The translations under genes were made by a program, and so were the position numbers. The notes below the pieces were generated by a model that saw only the letters and a list, made by a program, of their open reading frames with translations, made no database searches and was not told the origin of the DNA. DNA of 64,000 nucleotides from Malassezia japonica (taxonomy: Eukaryota > Basidiomycota > Malasseziomycetes > Malasseziales > Malasseziaceae). Positions within the stretch are counted from its first letter, which is position 1; each line of letters begins with the position of its first letter. Positions 51,659 to 61,110 of this stretch are shown here, one piece after another. The stretch spans positions 248,001 to 312,000 of the forward strand of contig NC_083372.1 of the NCBI RefSeq assembly GCF_029542785.1. Direction: 5' to 3'.

Positions 51659-53505
51659 GATTGCGGCACGGAACCGATACCGGCAAGTGGAGGTTCGTCC
51701 TTAATGCAGTACTTGCTCCGGGCGCGGAGATAAGGGCCGTACTTGTACAGAAGAAAAGGCGAGGGGATGCCAAAAATGACGCAGATCAGCGCCAAGAGCG
51801 ACGTGCCCCAGTTCACATCGAGTGTCGAATAGAGCGGCTCGTTAATGAGACAGAATGCAAAGCCAAACAGCGAGCGCATCGAGAGCGTAGCGCTGATGGC
51901 CGAGGCGGCGTAGATGCCCATTAAGTCCGCCATGTACATTTGTACCTGGAGGATGGTCGCAATGACCGAGGTGCCCATCATGACGAGGCCGATATCCGGC
52001 GCGATCCATGGCTGTTTGTAGTATGCTGTCCAGCCAAAGAGGATGAGCGCGCAGGGCGAAATAAAGACGGTCACCATGAGCATCGGCAGCTTGTACTCCG
52101 GACGTGCATTACCGTGTTTCTTGCACATCTTTTTGTAGGTAAAGTCGATCATGAAGCCTTCGACCTGGCCAAAGACAATTAGGCCTACGCCCAGGGCGAG
52201 ATTGTGCAGCGACGCGATACCGGTCGGGTATTGGTATATGCCTTGAAAGACGCGCGGCAGTGAAGCAATCAGCAGGTAGAAGCATCCGTAAATAATCGAG
52301 AGGTATATCGCCGGGAGCAGCACGGACAGCTCTGTCGTGAGAAAGATGACGGGACGCAGCAAAATGCGCTGTATTTTTTCGCTCAGCGTCTCGGTCTTTT
52401 TCTCAAACATTGTGTGGTAGCGCGTGTCGCCGGTCTCTTTGCGGAGCTTGCGGGCCTTGGATTTGAGCAGGACCGGGGCATAGGACTCGCGCGTAAAGAT
52501 GAGGCCGACGATCTCGATAAGACCGGCAGCCATCGTCGACGTCCAAAAGATCCAGGGCCACTTGTCCTCGCCCCATCCTTGGATGATCCAGCCGCTGACC
52601 ACCGGGCCGAGACAGGGGCCCAGGACAGGCACCATCGAGTATAGCGACATGGCCATGCCACGCTGATGCGGCTCAAACATGTCGGTAATCGAGCCGCCGC
52701 CCATGGGAATCATGGCACCGCTAAAAAAGCCAGCGAAAAAGCGGAGGACAATCATTTGTGCGGGTGTCTTTGCAACGGCGCATCCGATGTTGAATATGAT
52801 AAAGCTGCGTCAGACGGACAAAATGACGTACATTGCATTGCACACCAACACGACCAGCCGGCGCCCGATCGTCTCGCTAATCGGACCGGAGATGAGGGGA
52901 CCGATGGCAAATGCCAGCAAAAAGATGCCAATGACCAGGCTACGCTCGACGCTCGTATCAAAGCCAAGGTATACGTGCAGAGCGTCGGACGCCGGCGAGG
53001 CCATCGAACTGGCCCAGGGACCCACACCAGAAAAGGTCGCAAAAAACGCCAGGACGCGCAACTTGTACCAGTACGTCCAGGTCCGTGGGTTCTCGTGCTC
53101 TGAGTTGGTCGATTCCCAGGTCACCAAGAAGGGGTCGCGCTCGGGGCCTTCGCCGCCTTTCTTCTTATCTACCGGTTTTGGCAGCACCGAAGTTCTCGTG
53201 CTTTTCCGCTCGAGGTCCTGGTCCTCTTCAAGCTCTTGCTCATCGCTGTCGTCATCCTCAAAGGTAGCCTCCAGCCGGGACTCGTACAGCGCACCCCTTG
53301 CGGCATCTTTATCTTGCCACTGCTCTAGCGCCTCGGTGACGTACGACGGCGCATGCAGCAGGCTCGAGAAGGACGACCGCCGCTCCTTGGAGTGGGTGGG
53401 GGGGTATTCGTGCGGCGTCGCAGGATTATCTGCACCACCTAGTGCCTCTGGAATTGCCGGAGCCGCATGTGCGGAAGATCCAGAGGGCCGCCGGTGGTCA
53501 AGCAT
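51655..53505 (-). CDS. MFS transporter, DHA1 drug/polyamine type, copy 1 (2 exons)
   Basis: Exons 52832-53505 and 51655-52804 encode 607 residues; the 27-nt intron contains an in-frame TGA and its removal joins VCNA-I-FIIFNIGCAVAK. A hydrophilic N-terminus of ~150 residues (Ser/acid-rich) ends in FLVTWESTNSEHENPRTWTYW, typical of fungal DHA1 antiporters. Twelve membrane segments follow; the family loop motif reads GPLISGPISETIGRR. Such proteins export drugs, polyamines or other small molecules with proton exchange; the substrate cannot be read from sequence. It is a tandem paralogue of the gene at 53703-55507, and its stop overlaps the ECH1 start. Confidence 0.9.
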
Positions 53506-53702
53506 GGAAGGCGTCGCTGGAATGTGCAGTGCATTATCAATCCAATTCCTGGCAGAGCACGGACCTGCATATTAGTCATCACGGACACCGCCGGGCTTTG
53601 CTCCGTACAACACGCGAAGCGAGCGAAGGTGTAACTGTCTCGTGGCCTATTGAGGCGTCTATGCGTTTTCGAATGTAATGGATGTAGCGTTTGTTATTTA
53701 CA

Positions 53703-55507
53703 TTAATCTTCATCCTTAATGCAATACTTGCTTCGCCTGCGCAGAGTCGCGCCAAACCTGTACAACAAGAACGGTGCCGGAATGCCAAAAATTGCGCAAA
53801 TAAGGGCAAGGACAGAGGAGCCCCAGTTGACGTCCAGTTTATTGTACAAAGGCTCTGCAATTAAACAGAACGCAAAACCAAAAAGCGAACGGAGCGCGAG
53901 AGTCGCGCTGATCGCCGACGCAGAGTAAATACCCATCAGGTCGGCCATGTACATCTGCACCTGGAGCGTGGTACCGACGAGTGCCGCGCCTACCATCGCT
54001 AGACCAATATCAGGCGCAATCCAGATCTTGTGGTAGAAGGCGGTCCATCCAAACAGCAGCAGGCCAGAAGGCGTGACAAATACGAGGACCATGAGCATCG
54101 GCAGCTTGTATTCTGGGCGCGCATTTCCTTTCCACTTGCACATCTTTCGGTACAAGACGTCGATAATGTATCCCTCGATCTGGCCGCAGATGATCAGCCC
54201 GACGCCTAGCGCGAGGTTGTGCATCGAGGCAATGCCGACCGGAAATTGGTATTTTCCCTGAAAGACGCGCGGAAGCGCAGCGATCAGCAGGTAAAAGCAG
54301 CCATAAACGATCGACATGTACAGCCCCGGAAAGAGCACGACCGGCTCGGTGGTAATGAAAATGACTGGGCGCAACAGGATACGCTGTGCCTTTTCGCTCA
54401 GCGACTCGCTTTTCTTTTCAAAGATGGTGTGGTAACGTTGGTCGCCGGTATCTTTGCGGAGCCTGGTTGCCTTGACCTTGAGCAGGACAGGCGCATATGA
54501 CTCGCGCGTAAACAGCATGCCGGTGACCTGGACAGCGACCGCAAAAAACGTCGACGTCCAAAAGATCCAGCGCCACCTGTCTTCGCCCCACCCCTGGATA
54601 ATCCAGCCGCTGACGACCGGCGCAAGGCACGGTCCCAGCACGGGCATGATCGAGTACATGGCCATCGTCTGGCCACGCTGGTGCGGCTCGAACAGATCTG
54701 TGACGCACCCGCCGCCAATAGGAATCATGGCACCGCCAAAGAATCCCGTAAAGAAACGCAGGACAATCATCTGCGTCGATGTCTGGGAAACGGCACACGA
54801 AATATTAAAGACAATAAAACTGCGTCAGACAAAAACACGTACAGCACATTGCATACGAGCACGACGAGGCGGCGCCCCACCGCTTCGCTGATCGGGGCTG
54901 CGATTAGCGGCCCAAAGACAAAGGCCAAGAGGAAGATGGCAATCATCAAATTTTGCTCGGTGCTACTTTTAAAGTGTAGCTCCTCGCCAATAATATTCGA
55001 GGCGGAGGATACCATGGAACTAACCCACGGGCCCACCCCGCCAAAGATGGCATACAAGGCCAGTACGCGCACCTTGTACCAGTATGACCACGTTCGTGGG
55101 TTTTCTTTCTCCGAGTTGGTCGATTCCCAAGTCACAAGGAATGGGTCGCGCTCCGGCCCCTGCCCCCCACGTTTCTTGTCCACGGGCTTGGGCGGCAGCG
55201 AGTGGATGGTGCTCGTCTTTTCGAGGTCGTCCTGCTGCTCTTCCTCTTCCTCCTTGCCGTCTTCAAACGTCGCCTCGAGACGCGAATCATACAACTTTGC
55301 GCGCGCCACATCGCTGTTTTCCCACTGCTCGAGCGCCTCGGAGAGCATTGTTGGGGCACGCAATAAGCTATTCACCGACGTACGGCGGCCCTTGACGTTG
55401 GGAGGGGGAAAGTCGTGCGGAGTCGCGGGCTCATTCGCTCCTCCAAGCGCATTCTTCAACTGCGGGGCTGCATGCACAGACGACACGGATCCTTGTCGCT
55501 TTTCCAT
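53703..55507 (-). CDS. MFS transporter, DHA1 drug/polyamine type, copy 2 (2 exons)
   Basis: Exons 54843-55507 and 53703-54819 encode 593 residues around a 23-nt intron placed at the same position as in copy 1 (VCNV-L-FIVFNISCAV). Both N-terminal domain and membrane part are collinear with copy 1 (FLVTWESTNSEKENPRTWSYW, GPLIAAPISEAVGRR), so this is a tandem duplication with moderate divergence. The start at 55507 (MEKRQGSVSS) is chosen because it aligns with the start of copy 1; an in-frame ATG at 55573 would add 22 residues. The ending SKYCIKDED lacks the extra tail of copy 1. Substrate unknown. Confidence 0.9.
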
Positions 55508-55636
55508 CGTCGCACGAAATCGGCCTAGGGCGGATTTCCCTCGGACCCCAAGGCCCTGAGCACGGACCGTCATAGCTTATCTAATCCACTTTCGTCGGTC
55601 AATCCCGCTCGTTTCACACCACGTGCAGGAAGCAGC

Positions 55637-57823
55637 ATGATGCCCATGCGTCCGGCCCTCGGAGCGTCGCTGTGCGGCGTGCGCAGTGCGGTCGCGCGGA
55701 GCGTGCGGCCGTATACCGCATCTGCACGCCTGGACTCCAAACATGAAGAGCCAAAAGGCCCGGCAATGCCGGCGCCTCCCCGATTCCCGCCCGGCACCCG
55801 TGCGCCGGAGACGACTCTCTTCAGCGAGCCGGCCGTCCCCCACCCCCACCGCACGGCAAATGCGCACGCCGCCTTCCGCCGTGGCTACCGCTATGCATCG
55901 ATCGGCGGCGGTGTGGTGCTGGTGCTCGGTGGCGCCGTATACCTCTACTACGCGGCCGTGGATGCCGACGCTGGCCCGACGCGCGAGAGCGACAAGAGCA
56001 TGCTGAGCTGGGCGGGCATGGAATCACTCTACACGGAGCTGAAGCGCGGTGTGAGCGACTCGCATGCCTCGCAGACGGCGCAGTTTATGCTCCTTTCGAT
56101 GTCGCGCTCGATGGTGATTGTCAAGGCCGTCGGTCTCTGTGTCTGGGACTACCGCCGCATTTTGAACAAGCACCACGCGTCGAAGGCGGACGAGGACGAG
56201 GCGCTGCGCCAGTGCCACCTCCGCTGCGCGCAGCGTATCCTTGTGGCGCTGCAGACGAACGGCGGCTTGTACATCAAGCTGGGCCAGCACCTCTCGTCGG
56301 TGATCCTCCTCCCCCCCGAGTGGACGACGACGCTGAAGCCGCTGCAGGACCAGAACGAGCCGACGCCGCTGCCCGAGCTCGAGGAGCTCTTCCGCGAGGA
56401 GACCGGCAAGTCCTTTGACGAGGCCTTTTCGTGGATGGACGAGAAGCCGATTGGCGTTGCTTCCCTTGCGCAGGTCCACCGTGCGTGCGACCGTGAGACG
56501 GGCCAGATCCTGGCGGTCAAGATGCTGCACCCCAACGTCGAGCGCTTCTCGAACGTGGACATGAAGATGGTCACGATCCTCGTGCACTGGGTGAAGCGTG
56601 TCTTCCCCGACTTTTCGTTCGAGTGGCTCGCCGACGAGATGAACAAGAATATGCCGCTGGAGCTCGATTTCCGCCACGAGGCGTCCAACTCGCAGCGCTG
56701 CAAGAAGGACTTTGACCAGTACAAGAAGACGTGCGTCGCCTTCCCCGACGTCCCGTGGGTCTTCCGCCGTGTGCTCGCGATGGAATTCATCCAGGGCCGC
56801 CGTCCGGACGACCTTGCGTTCCTGGCGGACCACAACATTGACCGCAATCGCGTCTCGCAGGAGCTGTCCAAGATCTTTTCGCAGATGCTCTACATGCACG
56901 GCTTTTTCCACGCGGACCCGCACGGTGGCAACGTGCTGATTCGCCCTCGCCAAAAGAACTCGCGGTCCGCCGAAAACTTTGAGATTGTCCTCCTCGACCA
57001 CGGCCTGTACTTTGAGATCGACGAGGAGCTGCGTGCGAACTATGCGCGTTTCTGGCTCTCGCTCCTGTCGCATGCCACGCCGCAGGTCCAGCGCGAGCGC
57101 CGCAAGTACGCTAAGCTTGTCGGCAACATTGACGACGACCTGTACCCCGTGCTGGAGAGCGCAATCACCGGGCGCTCTGGCCTGGAAGGCAGTGACTCGC
57201 ACAACCCCAAGGGCGTCAAGGGCCGCGAGCGCATGTCGTCGCTCCTCGACCTCGACGGCGGTTCCAAAATGATGAAGGACGAGCAGGAGCACATCCGCAA
57301 GACGGTCATGGAGAAAGAGGGTATGCTGCTCAATGTAATGGAGCTCCTCCGTCGCGTGCCCCGCGCGATGCTCATGGTGCTCAAGATCAACGACCTGCTG
57401 CGCTCGCTCGACGCGAACCTACACACGACCCACGGTCCTACCCGCCCCTTTATCATCACCGCTCGTTACTGCGCTCTTGCGGTGCACCAGAACGACGAGA
57501 AGAAGCTTGCCGAGCGCTGGCGTAACGATGGCTTCTCGTTCGGCCTCATCAAGGCGTACGCCTCGTCGTGGAGCAACTACATCTACTTTTACGACGGCCT
57601 GCTGCTGCTTGAGCGCGTGTCAGACATCTCGGCGCGCATCCGCAAGTGCTTTGCGTACTTCCGCGCGCTCTGCAGCGTCGGCTTCGATACACGCGCCGCA
57701 CACCGCGCCGCCGCCGGCCTGGATGAGCAGGCAAAGAGCAACGAGAAGCAGGAAGCCGACCGCACCTCGGCGATGCTCGCACTCGAGTCGGACGGCGCCG
57801 AGGTCGTCGCAGAAGACTCATAG
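55637..57823 (+). CDS. MCP2: Mitochondrial ABC1/ADCK-family protein, Mcp2-like
   Basis: A single exon encodes 728 residues. A basic N-terminus and a hydrophobic segment (YASIGGGVVLVLGGAVYLYY, about residues 90-110) suggest targeting to the inner mitochondrial membrane. The atypical kinase signature is complete: KLGQ in NGGLYIKLGQHLSS, the Ala-rich loop in PIGVASLAQVHRA, LAVKMLHPNV, ADPHGGN and LLDHG. The sequence is closer to ADCK1/Mcp2 than to Coq8. Mcp2 acts in mitochondrial lipid homeostasis and possibly coenzyme Q distribution. The C-terminal extension is charged. Confidence 0.9.
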   Translation: MMPMRPALGASLCGVRSAVARSVRPYTASARLDSKHEEPKGPAMPAPPRFPPGTRAPETTLFSEPAVPHPHRTANAHAAFRRGYRYASIGGGVVLVLGGAVYLYYAAVDADAGPTRESDKSMLSWAGMESLYTELKRGVSDSHASQTAQFMLLSMSRSMVIVKAVGLCVWDYRRILNKHHASKADEDEALRQCHLRCAQRILVALQTNGGLYIKLGQHLSSVILLPPEWTTTLKPLQDQNEPTPLPELEELFREETGKSFDEAFSWMDEKPIGVASLAQVHRACDRETGQILAVKMLHPNVERFSNVDMKMVTILVHWVKRVFPDFSFEWLADEMNKNMPLELDFRHEASNSQRCKKDFDQYKKTCVAFPDVPWVFRRVLAMEFIQGRRPDDLAFLADHNIDRNRVSQELSKIFSQMLYMHGFFHADPHGGNVLIRPRQKNSRSAENFEIVLLDHGLYFEIDEELRANYARFWLSLLSHATPQVQRERRKYAKLVGNIDDDLYPVLESAITGRSGLEGSDSHNPKGVKGRERMSSLLDLDGGSKMMKDEQEHIRKTVMEKEGMLLNVMELLRRVPRAMLMVLKINDLLRSLDANLHTTHGPTRPFIITARYCALAVHQNDEKKLAERWRNDGFSFGLIKAYASSWSNYIYFYDGLLLLERVSDISARIRKCFAYFRALCSVGFDTRAAHRAAAGLDEQAKSNEKQEADRTSAMLALESDGAEVVAEDS

Positions 57824-57832
57824 TAATTTACA

Positions 57833-58568
57833 CTATTGGCACACGGCTTGCATTGCCCGCCGCAGCGCACACAAAAAGGCGGGCAGATCGCCCTGGTCGT
57901 TGAGAGATTGGAGCAGTCGCTGGACGGTTTCCTTGCTCAGCCGCGCGTCGTACTGCGGCGCGGTGTACTGCGACTGCGACACGTCCAAATCCAGCGAGCA
58001 CGCATCGTTCGGCGTCGTGGCCGAGAGGAGGCGAAACGCAAAGCGGAGCGTCCCCCGCCGCTCGGCGGGCGTGATCGAGAGGCCCGTGTACTTTTCGAGC
58101 ACCGCGAGCTCCGGACGGTTGAGCTGCACCTGGCGCTCGAGCAGGGCGAGTTTCTCTGCCCGCCGCGTCTCGAGCGCCTCGAATTCGCGCCGCGCATCCG
58201 CGACGTCCCCGGCCAACTCCCCAGTGCGCTGCTCGAGCGATTTCTGCTGCGTGTAGAACGCCTGCAGGCTGCTGCGCAGATGCGTGTCTTCCCTGCGTTC
58301 CGCGGCCACGGCTGCGTTAGCTCAGCGACGTACTCTCCCACAGCTGCTTCTGGTCCTGCTTGATCGCGTCGCACTCGCGCGTAAGATCCGACGACTCTGC
58401 CTCGGCCGTTTTCCGGTCGTGCTTTTTAGTATCGGCGTCGCTCTTGATCTGATCCACGGTGCTGTGTACATATTCGTCAAAGCGCTCTTGAAACCTGCCC
58501 ACAGACTCGTTCAGCGCGGAAAAGTCCAGGCCCGCCCGCCGCGGTGCCCCGCCCGCCGACTCGTCCAT
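57833..58568 (-). CDS. SPC25: Ndc80-complex kinetochore protein Spc25 (2 exons)
   Basis: Exons 58334-58568 and 57833-58311 give 237 residues around a 22-nt intron; the join reads QKQLWE-T-VAAERREDTH. A coiled coil spans about residues 30-145. The C-terminal globular domain matches Spc25 (NRPELAVLEKYTGLSI, then LRFAFRLLS, ARLSKETVQRLLQSLNDQGDLPAFLCALRRAM). Spc25 dimerises with Spc24 and docks the Ndc80 complex on the inner kinetochore. The stop is 9 bp from the MCP2 stop. Confidence 0.88.
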
Positions 58569-58657
58569 GCGGAGGAGCGCGCTCGTGTTGCTCCACGTGA
58601 TGGACGCGTGTCACGTGCGTAGAACGAGACAAACACGTTGGGTTCGTGTTGCTCACC

Positions 58658-60454
58658 ATGCTGCCTGGTATGCGGGACGGGACGAAGGAGAACGCTCCGC
58701 GCGACGGCGTCTCGCCGGTCAAGTCGGCGGTGACTAGCGCAGCGTCCTCGCCGACGCCGCTTTCGCGCCGTCTGCAGGCCAACACGAGCTCCACGCCGAG
58801 CGCGAGCCCCAAGGGCCGCCGCGAGGCGCGCGCCGATCCGGCGGACACGAGCGCTGCGGCGCTCTCGCGCACGAGCTGGCGCTCGCAGAACGTTTCCGAT
58901 GCGCTGCAGCCCTGGGAGAAGGAGGTTGTGCAGCTGCCCGAGGTCCAGCGCAAAGCGACGCTCGCCCAGATCTACTTTTTGAACCACTACTTTGACTCGC
59001 TGCGCTACCTCGCCGACCGCCGCGAGCGCCTGAACCAATTCGAGCGCGGAATGCAAGAGAAGGGGTACGTGTCGCCCGAGCAGCAGATGGAGCAGGCGAT
59101 CGCCTCGATGAGCCTCGCCAACGGCCGCCAGACGCGCTCCCGCGCCGCCGCCTCGCGCGTGAGCGAGGAGGAGTACAAGGCCGCGAAGCAGGAGCACTTT
59201 GCCGAGGAGCGCTCGCTCCTGCTGCACCGCCGCACCAAGCTGCGCCTCGCGCAGTTCCACATCGTCACGCAGGTCGGCCAGGGCGGCTACGGCGAGGTGT
59301 TTTTGGCCCGCAAGCGCGATACCGGCCAGCTGTGTGCGCTGAAGCGCCTGCGCAAGCGCGTGCTCATCAAGATGGATGAAGTGCGCCATGTGCTCACCGA
59401 GCGCGATATCCTTACTGCGACGCGCACGCCGTGGCTCGTGCGTCTGCTCTATGCCTTCCAGGACGAATCGCACGTCTTCCTCGCGATGGAGTACGTGCCG
59501 GGTGGCGACTTCCGTACGCTGCTGAACAACAGTGGTGTGCTGCGCGAAGAGCACGCGCGCTTCTACATTGCCGAGATGTTTGTGGCGGTCAATGAGCTGC
59601 ACAAGCTCGGCTACATCCACCGCGACCTGAAGCCAGAGAACTTCTTGATCGACGCCCAAGGACATATCAAGCTGACCGACTTTGGTCTCGCGGCCGGCGC
59701 GCTGAACCCCGGCCGGATCGACTCGCTGAAGCGGCGACTCGACCAGGTGAAGGATACCGACATGGTCTACCGCACGCCCGCCGAGCGCGGCTCGCTCTAC
59801 CAGGCGATGCGTGCGCACAACGTGCAGTACGCCGACTCGGTCGTCGGCTCGCCCGACTATATGGCGCCCGAGGTCCTGCGCGGCCGCGAGTACGGGACGA
59901 GCGTCGACTACTGGTCGCTCGGCTGCATTCTCTACGAGTTCCTCTGTGGCTTCCCGCCGTTTAGCGGCGCGCACCCCGACGAGACGTGGGCGAACCTGAA
60001 GAACTGGTCCAAGGCGCTCCAGCGCCCAGTCTACGACAAGCCCGAGGACCTGCAATTCAACCTGACAGACACCGCGTGGGACATGATCATCCGCCTGATC
60101 AACACGCCCGAGCGCCGCTACCAGGCGCTGATCGATGTGCAGGCGCACCCCTTCTTCCGCGGCATGGACCTGTCGCGGATGCGCGAGATCGCTGCACCGT
60201 TTATTCCCCAGCTCGAGTCCGAACATGACACGGGGTACTTTGACAACTTTGACGACCCCGCCGACATGGCCAAGTACAAAGAGGTCCAGGAGAAGCAGCG
60301 CCACGTGGAGGCCATGGAGGCCAAGAACGGCCAGACAGACGGCGGCCGCGGCATGTGGGTCGGCTTCACCTTTGGCAAGAACTGGGCCAAGTCCGGCCAG
60401 CAGCCGCCGGTGCCGCAGCGCTCTGCGTCGACTAAACTGTCCACGATGTTTTAG
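58658..60454 (+). CDS. DBF2: NDR-family kinase, Dbf2/Sid2 type
   Basis: An intronless 598-residue AGC kinase. After a Ser/Ala-rich leader comes the NDR N-terminal Mob-binding region (about residues 90-200) and then the kinase: glycine loop VGQGGYGEVF, Lys in CALKRLRKR, catalytic loop YIHRDLKPENFL and DFGLAAG, with the long NDR activation-loop insert before VGSPDYMAPEVL. The AGC tail FIPQLESEHDTGYFDNF is that of Dbf2/Sid2, not of Cbk1. In yeasts this kinase with Mob1 drives mitotic exit and septation. The ATG at 58658 is the first in frame. Confidence 0.92.
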   Translation: MLPGMRDGTKENAPRDGVSPVKSAVTSAASSPTPLSRRLQANTSSTPSASPKGRREARADPADTSAAALSRTSWRSQNVSDALQPWEKEVVQLPEVQRKATLAQIYFLNHYFDSLRYLADRRERLNQFERGMQEKGYVSPEQQMEQAIASMSLANGRQTRSRAAASRVSEEEYKAAKQEHFAEERSLLLHRRTKLRLAQFHIVTQVGQGGYGEVFLARKRDTGQLCALKRLRKRVLIKMDEVRHVLTERDILTATRTPWLVRLLYAFQDESHVFLAMEYVPGGDFRTLLNNSGVLREEHARFYIAEMFVAVNELHKLGYIHRDLKPENFLIDAQGHIKLTDFGLAAGALNPGRIDSLKRRLDQVKDTDMVYRTPAERGSLYQAMRAHNVQYADSVVGSPDYMAPEVLRGREYGTSVDYWSLGCILYEFLCGFPPFSGAHPDETWANLKNWSKALQRPVYDKPEDLQFNLTDTAWDMIIRLINTPERRYQALIDVQAHPFFRGMDLSRMREIAAPFIPQLESEHDTGYFDNFDDPADMAKYKEVQEKQRHVEAMEAKNGQTDGGRGMWVGFTFGKNWAKSGQQPPVPQRSASTKLSTMF

Positions 60455-60475
60455 CATCATAGTGCTACGATCTAG

Positions 60476-60960
60476 TTACTGCACACCGAGGAACGACTTC
60501 AGGGGCTCGTAGCCGAGACCGAACTGCGTTAGTAGAGAGAGACGTACGTTGTACAGGCCGGCACCGAGGATCACGTTGAGCGTGCCAATGAAGCCGAACT
60601 TGCGGAAGACGTTGCTCGCCTTCTCCTTGGTCAGGCCGACACCCGCCGAGACACGGCTGAGGAACAGCGTGACGTAGGCGGCGTGGACCCACTTGGTCGG
60701 GGCACCGTTCAGCTCAGCAAGGAACAGGAGCAGGAAGGCAAAGGGGGTGTACTCGGAGAAGTTGCCGTGGACACGGACGGCACGCGAGAGGGGCGTGCCG
60801 TTCTGCTCCTCACCGTTGGTGAGCGTACCGGTCTGGAGGCGTTGGTAGGCCACGTTGCCAGAGAGGTAGGTGTAGTAACCAGCGAAGAGGGCCGAGTGGG
60901 CGAGCGAGGCCTGTGTCAGTATATATATACACATACAGGCGAGAGCACGAAGAGAGGCAT
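60476..60960 (-). CDS. MAPEG-family membrane protein (3 exons)
   Basis: Exons 60937-60960 (eight codons), 60548-60910 and 60476-60523 give 144 residues; introns are 26 and 24 nt. The spliced protein begins MPLFVLSP-ASLAHSALFAGYYTYL and has the MAPEG features: four hydrophobic segments, RVHGNFSEYTPFAFLLLFLAELNG and HAAYVTLFLSRVSAGVGL. MAPEG proteins handle glutathione conjugates or lipid mediators; the exact reaction here is unknown. The 24-nt intron has no stop and keeps frame; consensus splice and branch sites argue that it is removed. The family length (~140-150) fits. Confidence 0.88.
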
Positions 60961-61110
60961 GGTCAAGGTAGGAAACGGACCTTCGGGCACGGGCCGGGTT
61001 GGGGGTTGGGCCCGGGGGTCGTGCTGACGTTATCCAATCGTGGGGTGCGCACGTCCGCGCGTGGAGGTGGCGTTTGCTTTGTCAGCATTCGCGCTCGTGA
61101 GCGAGCGACG

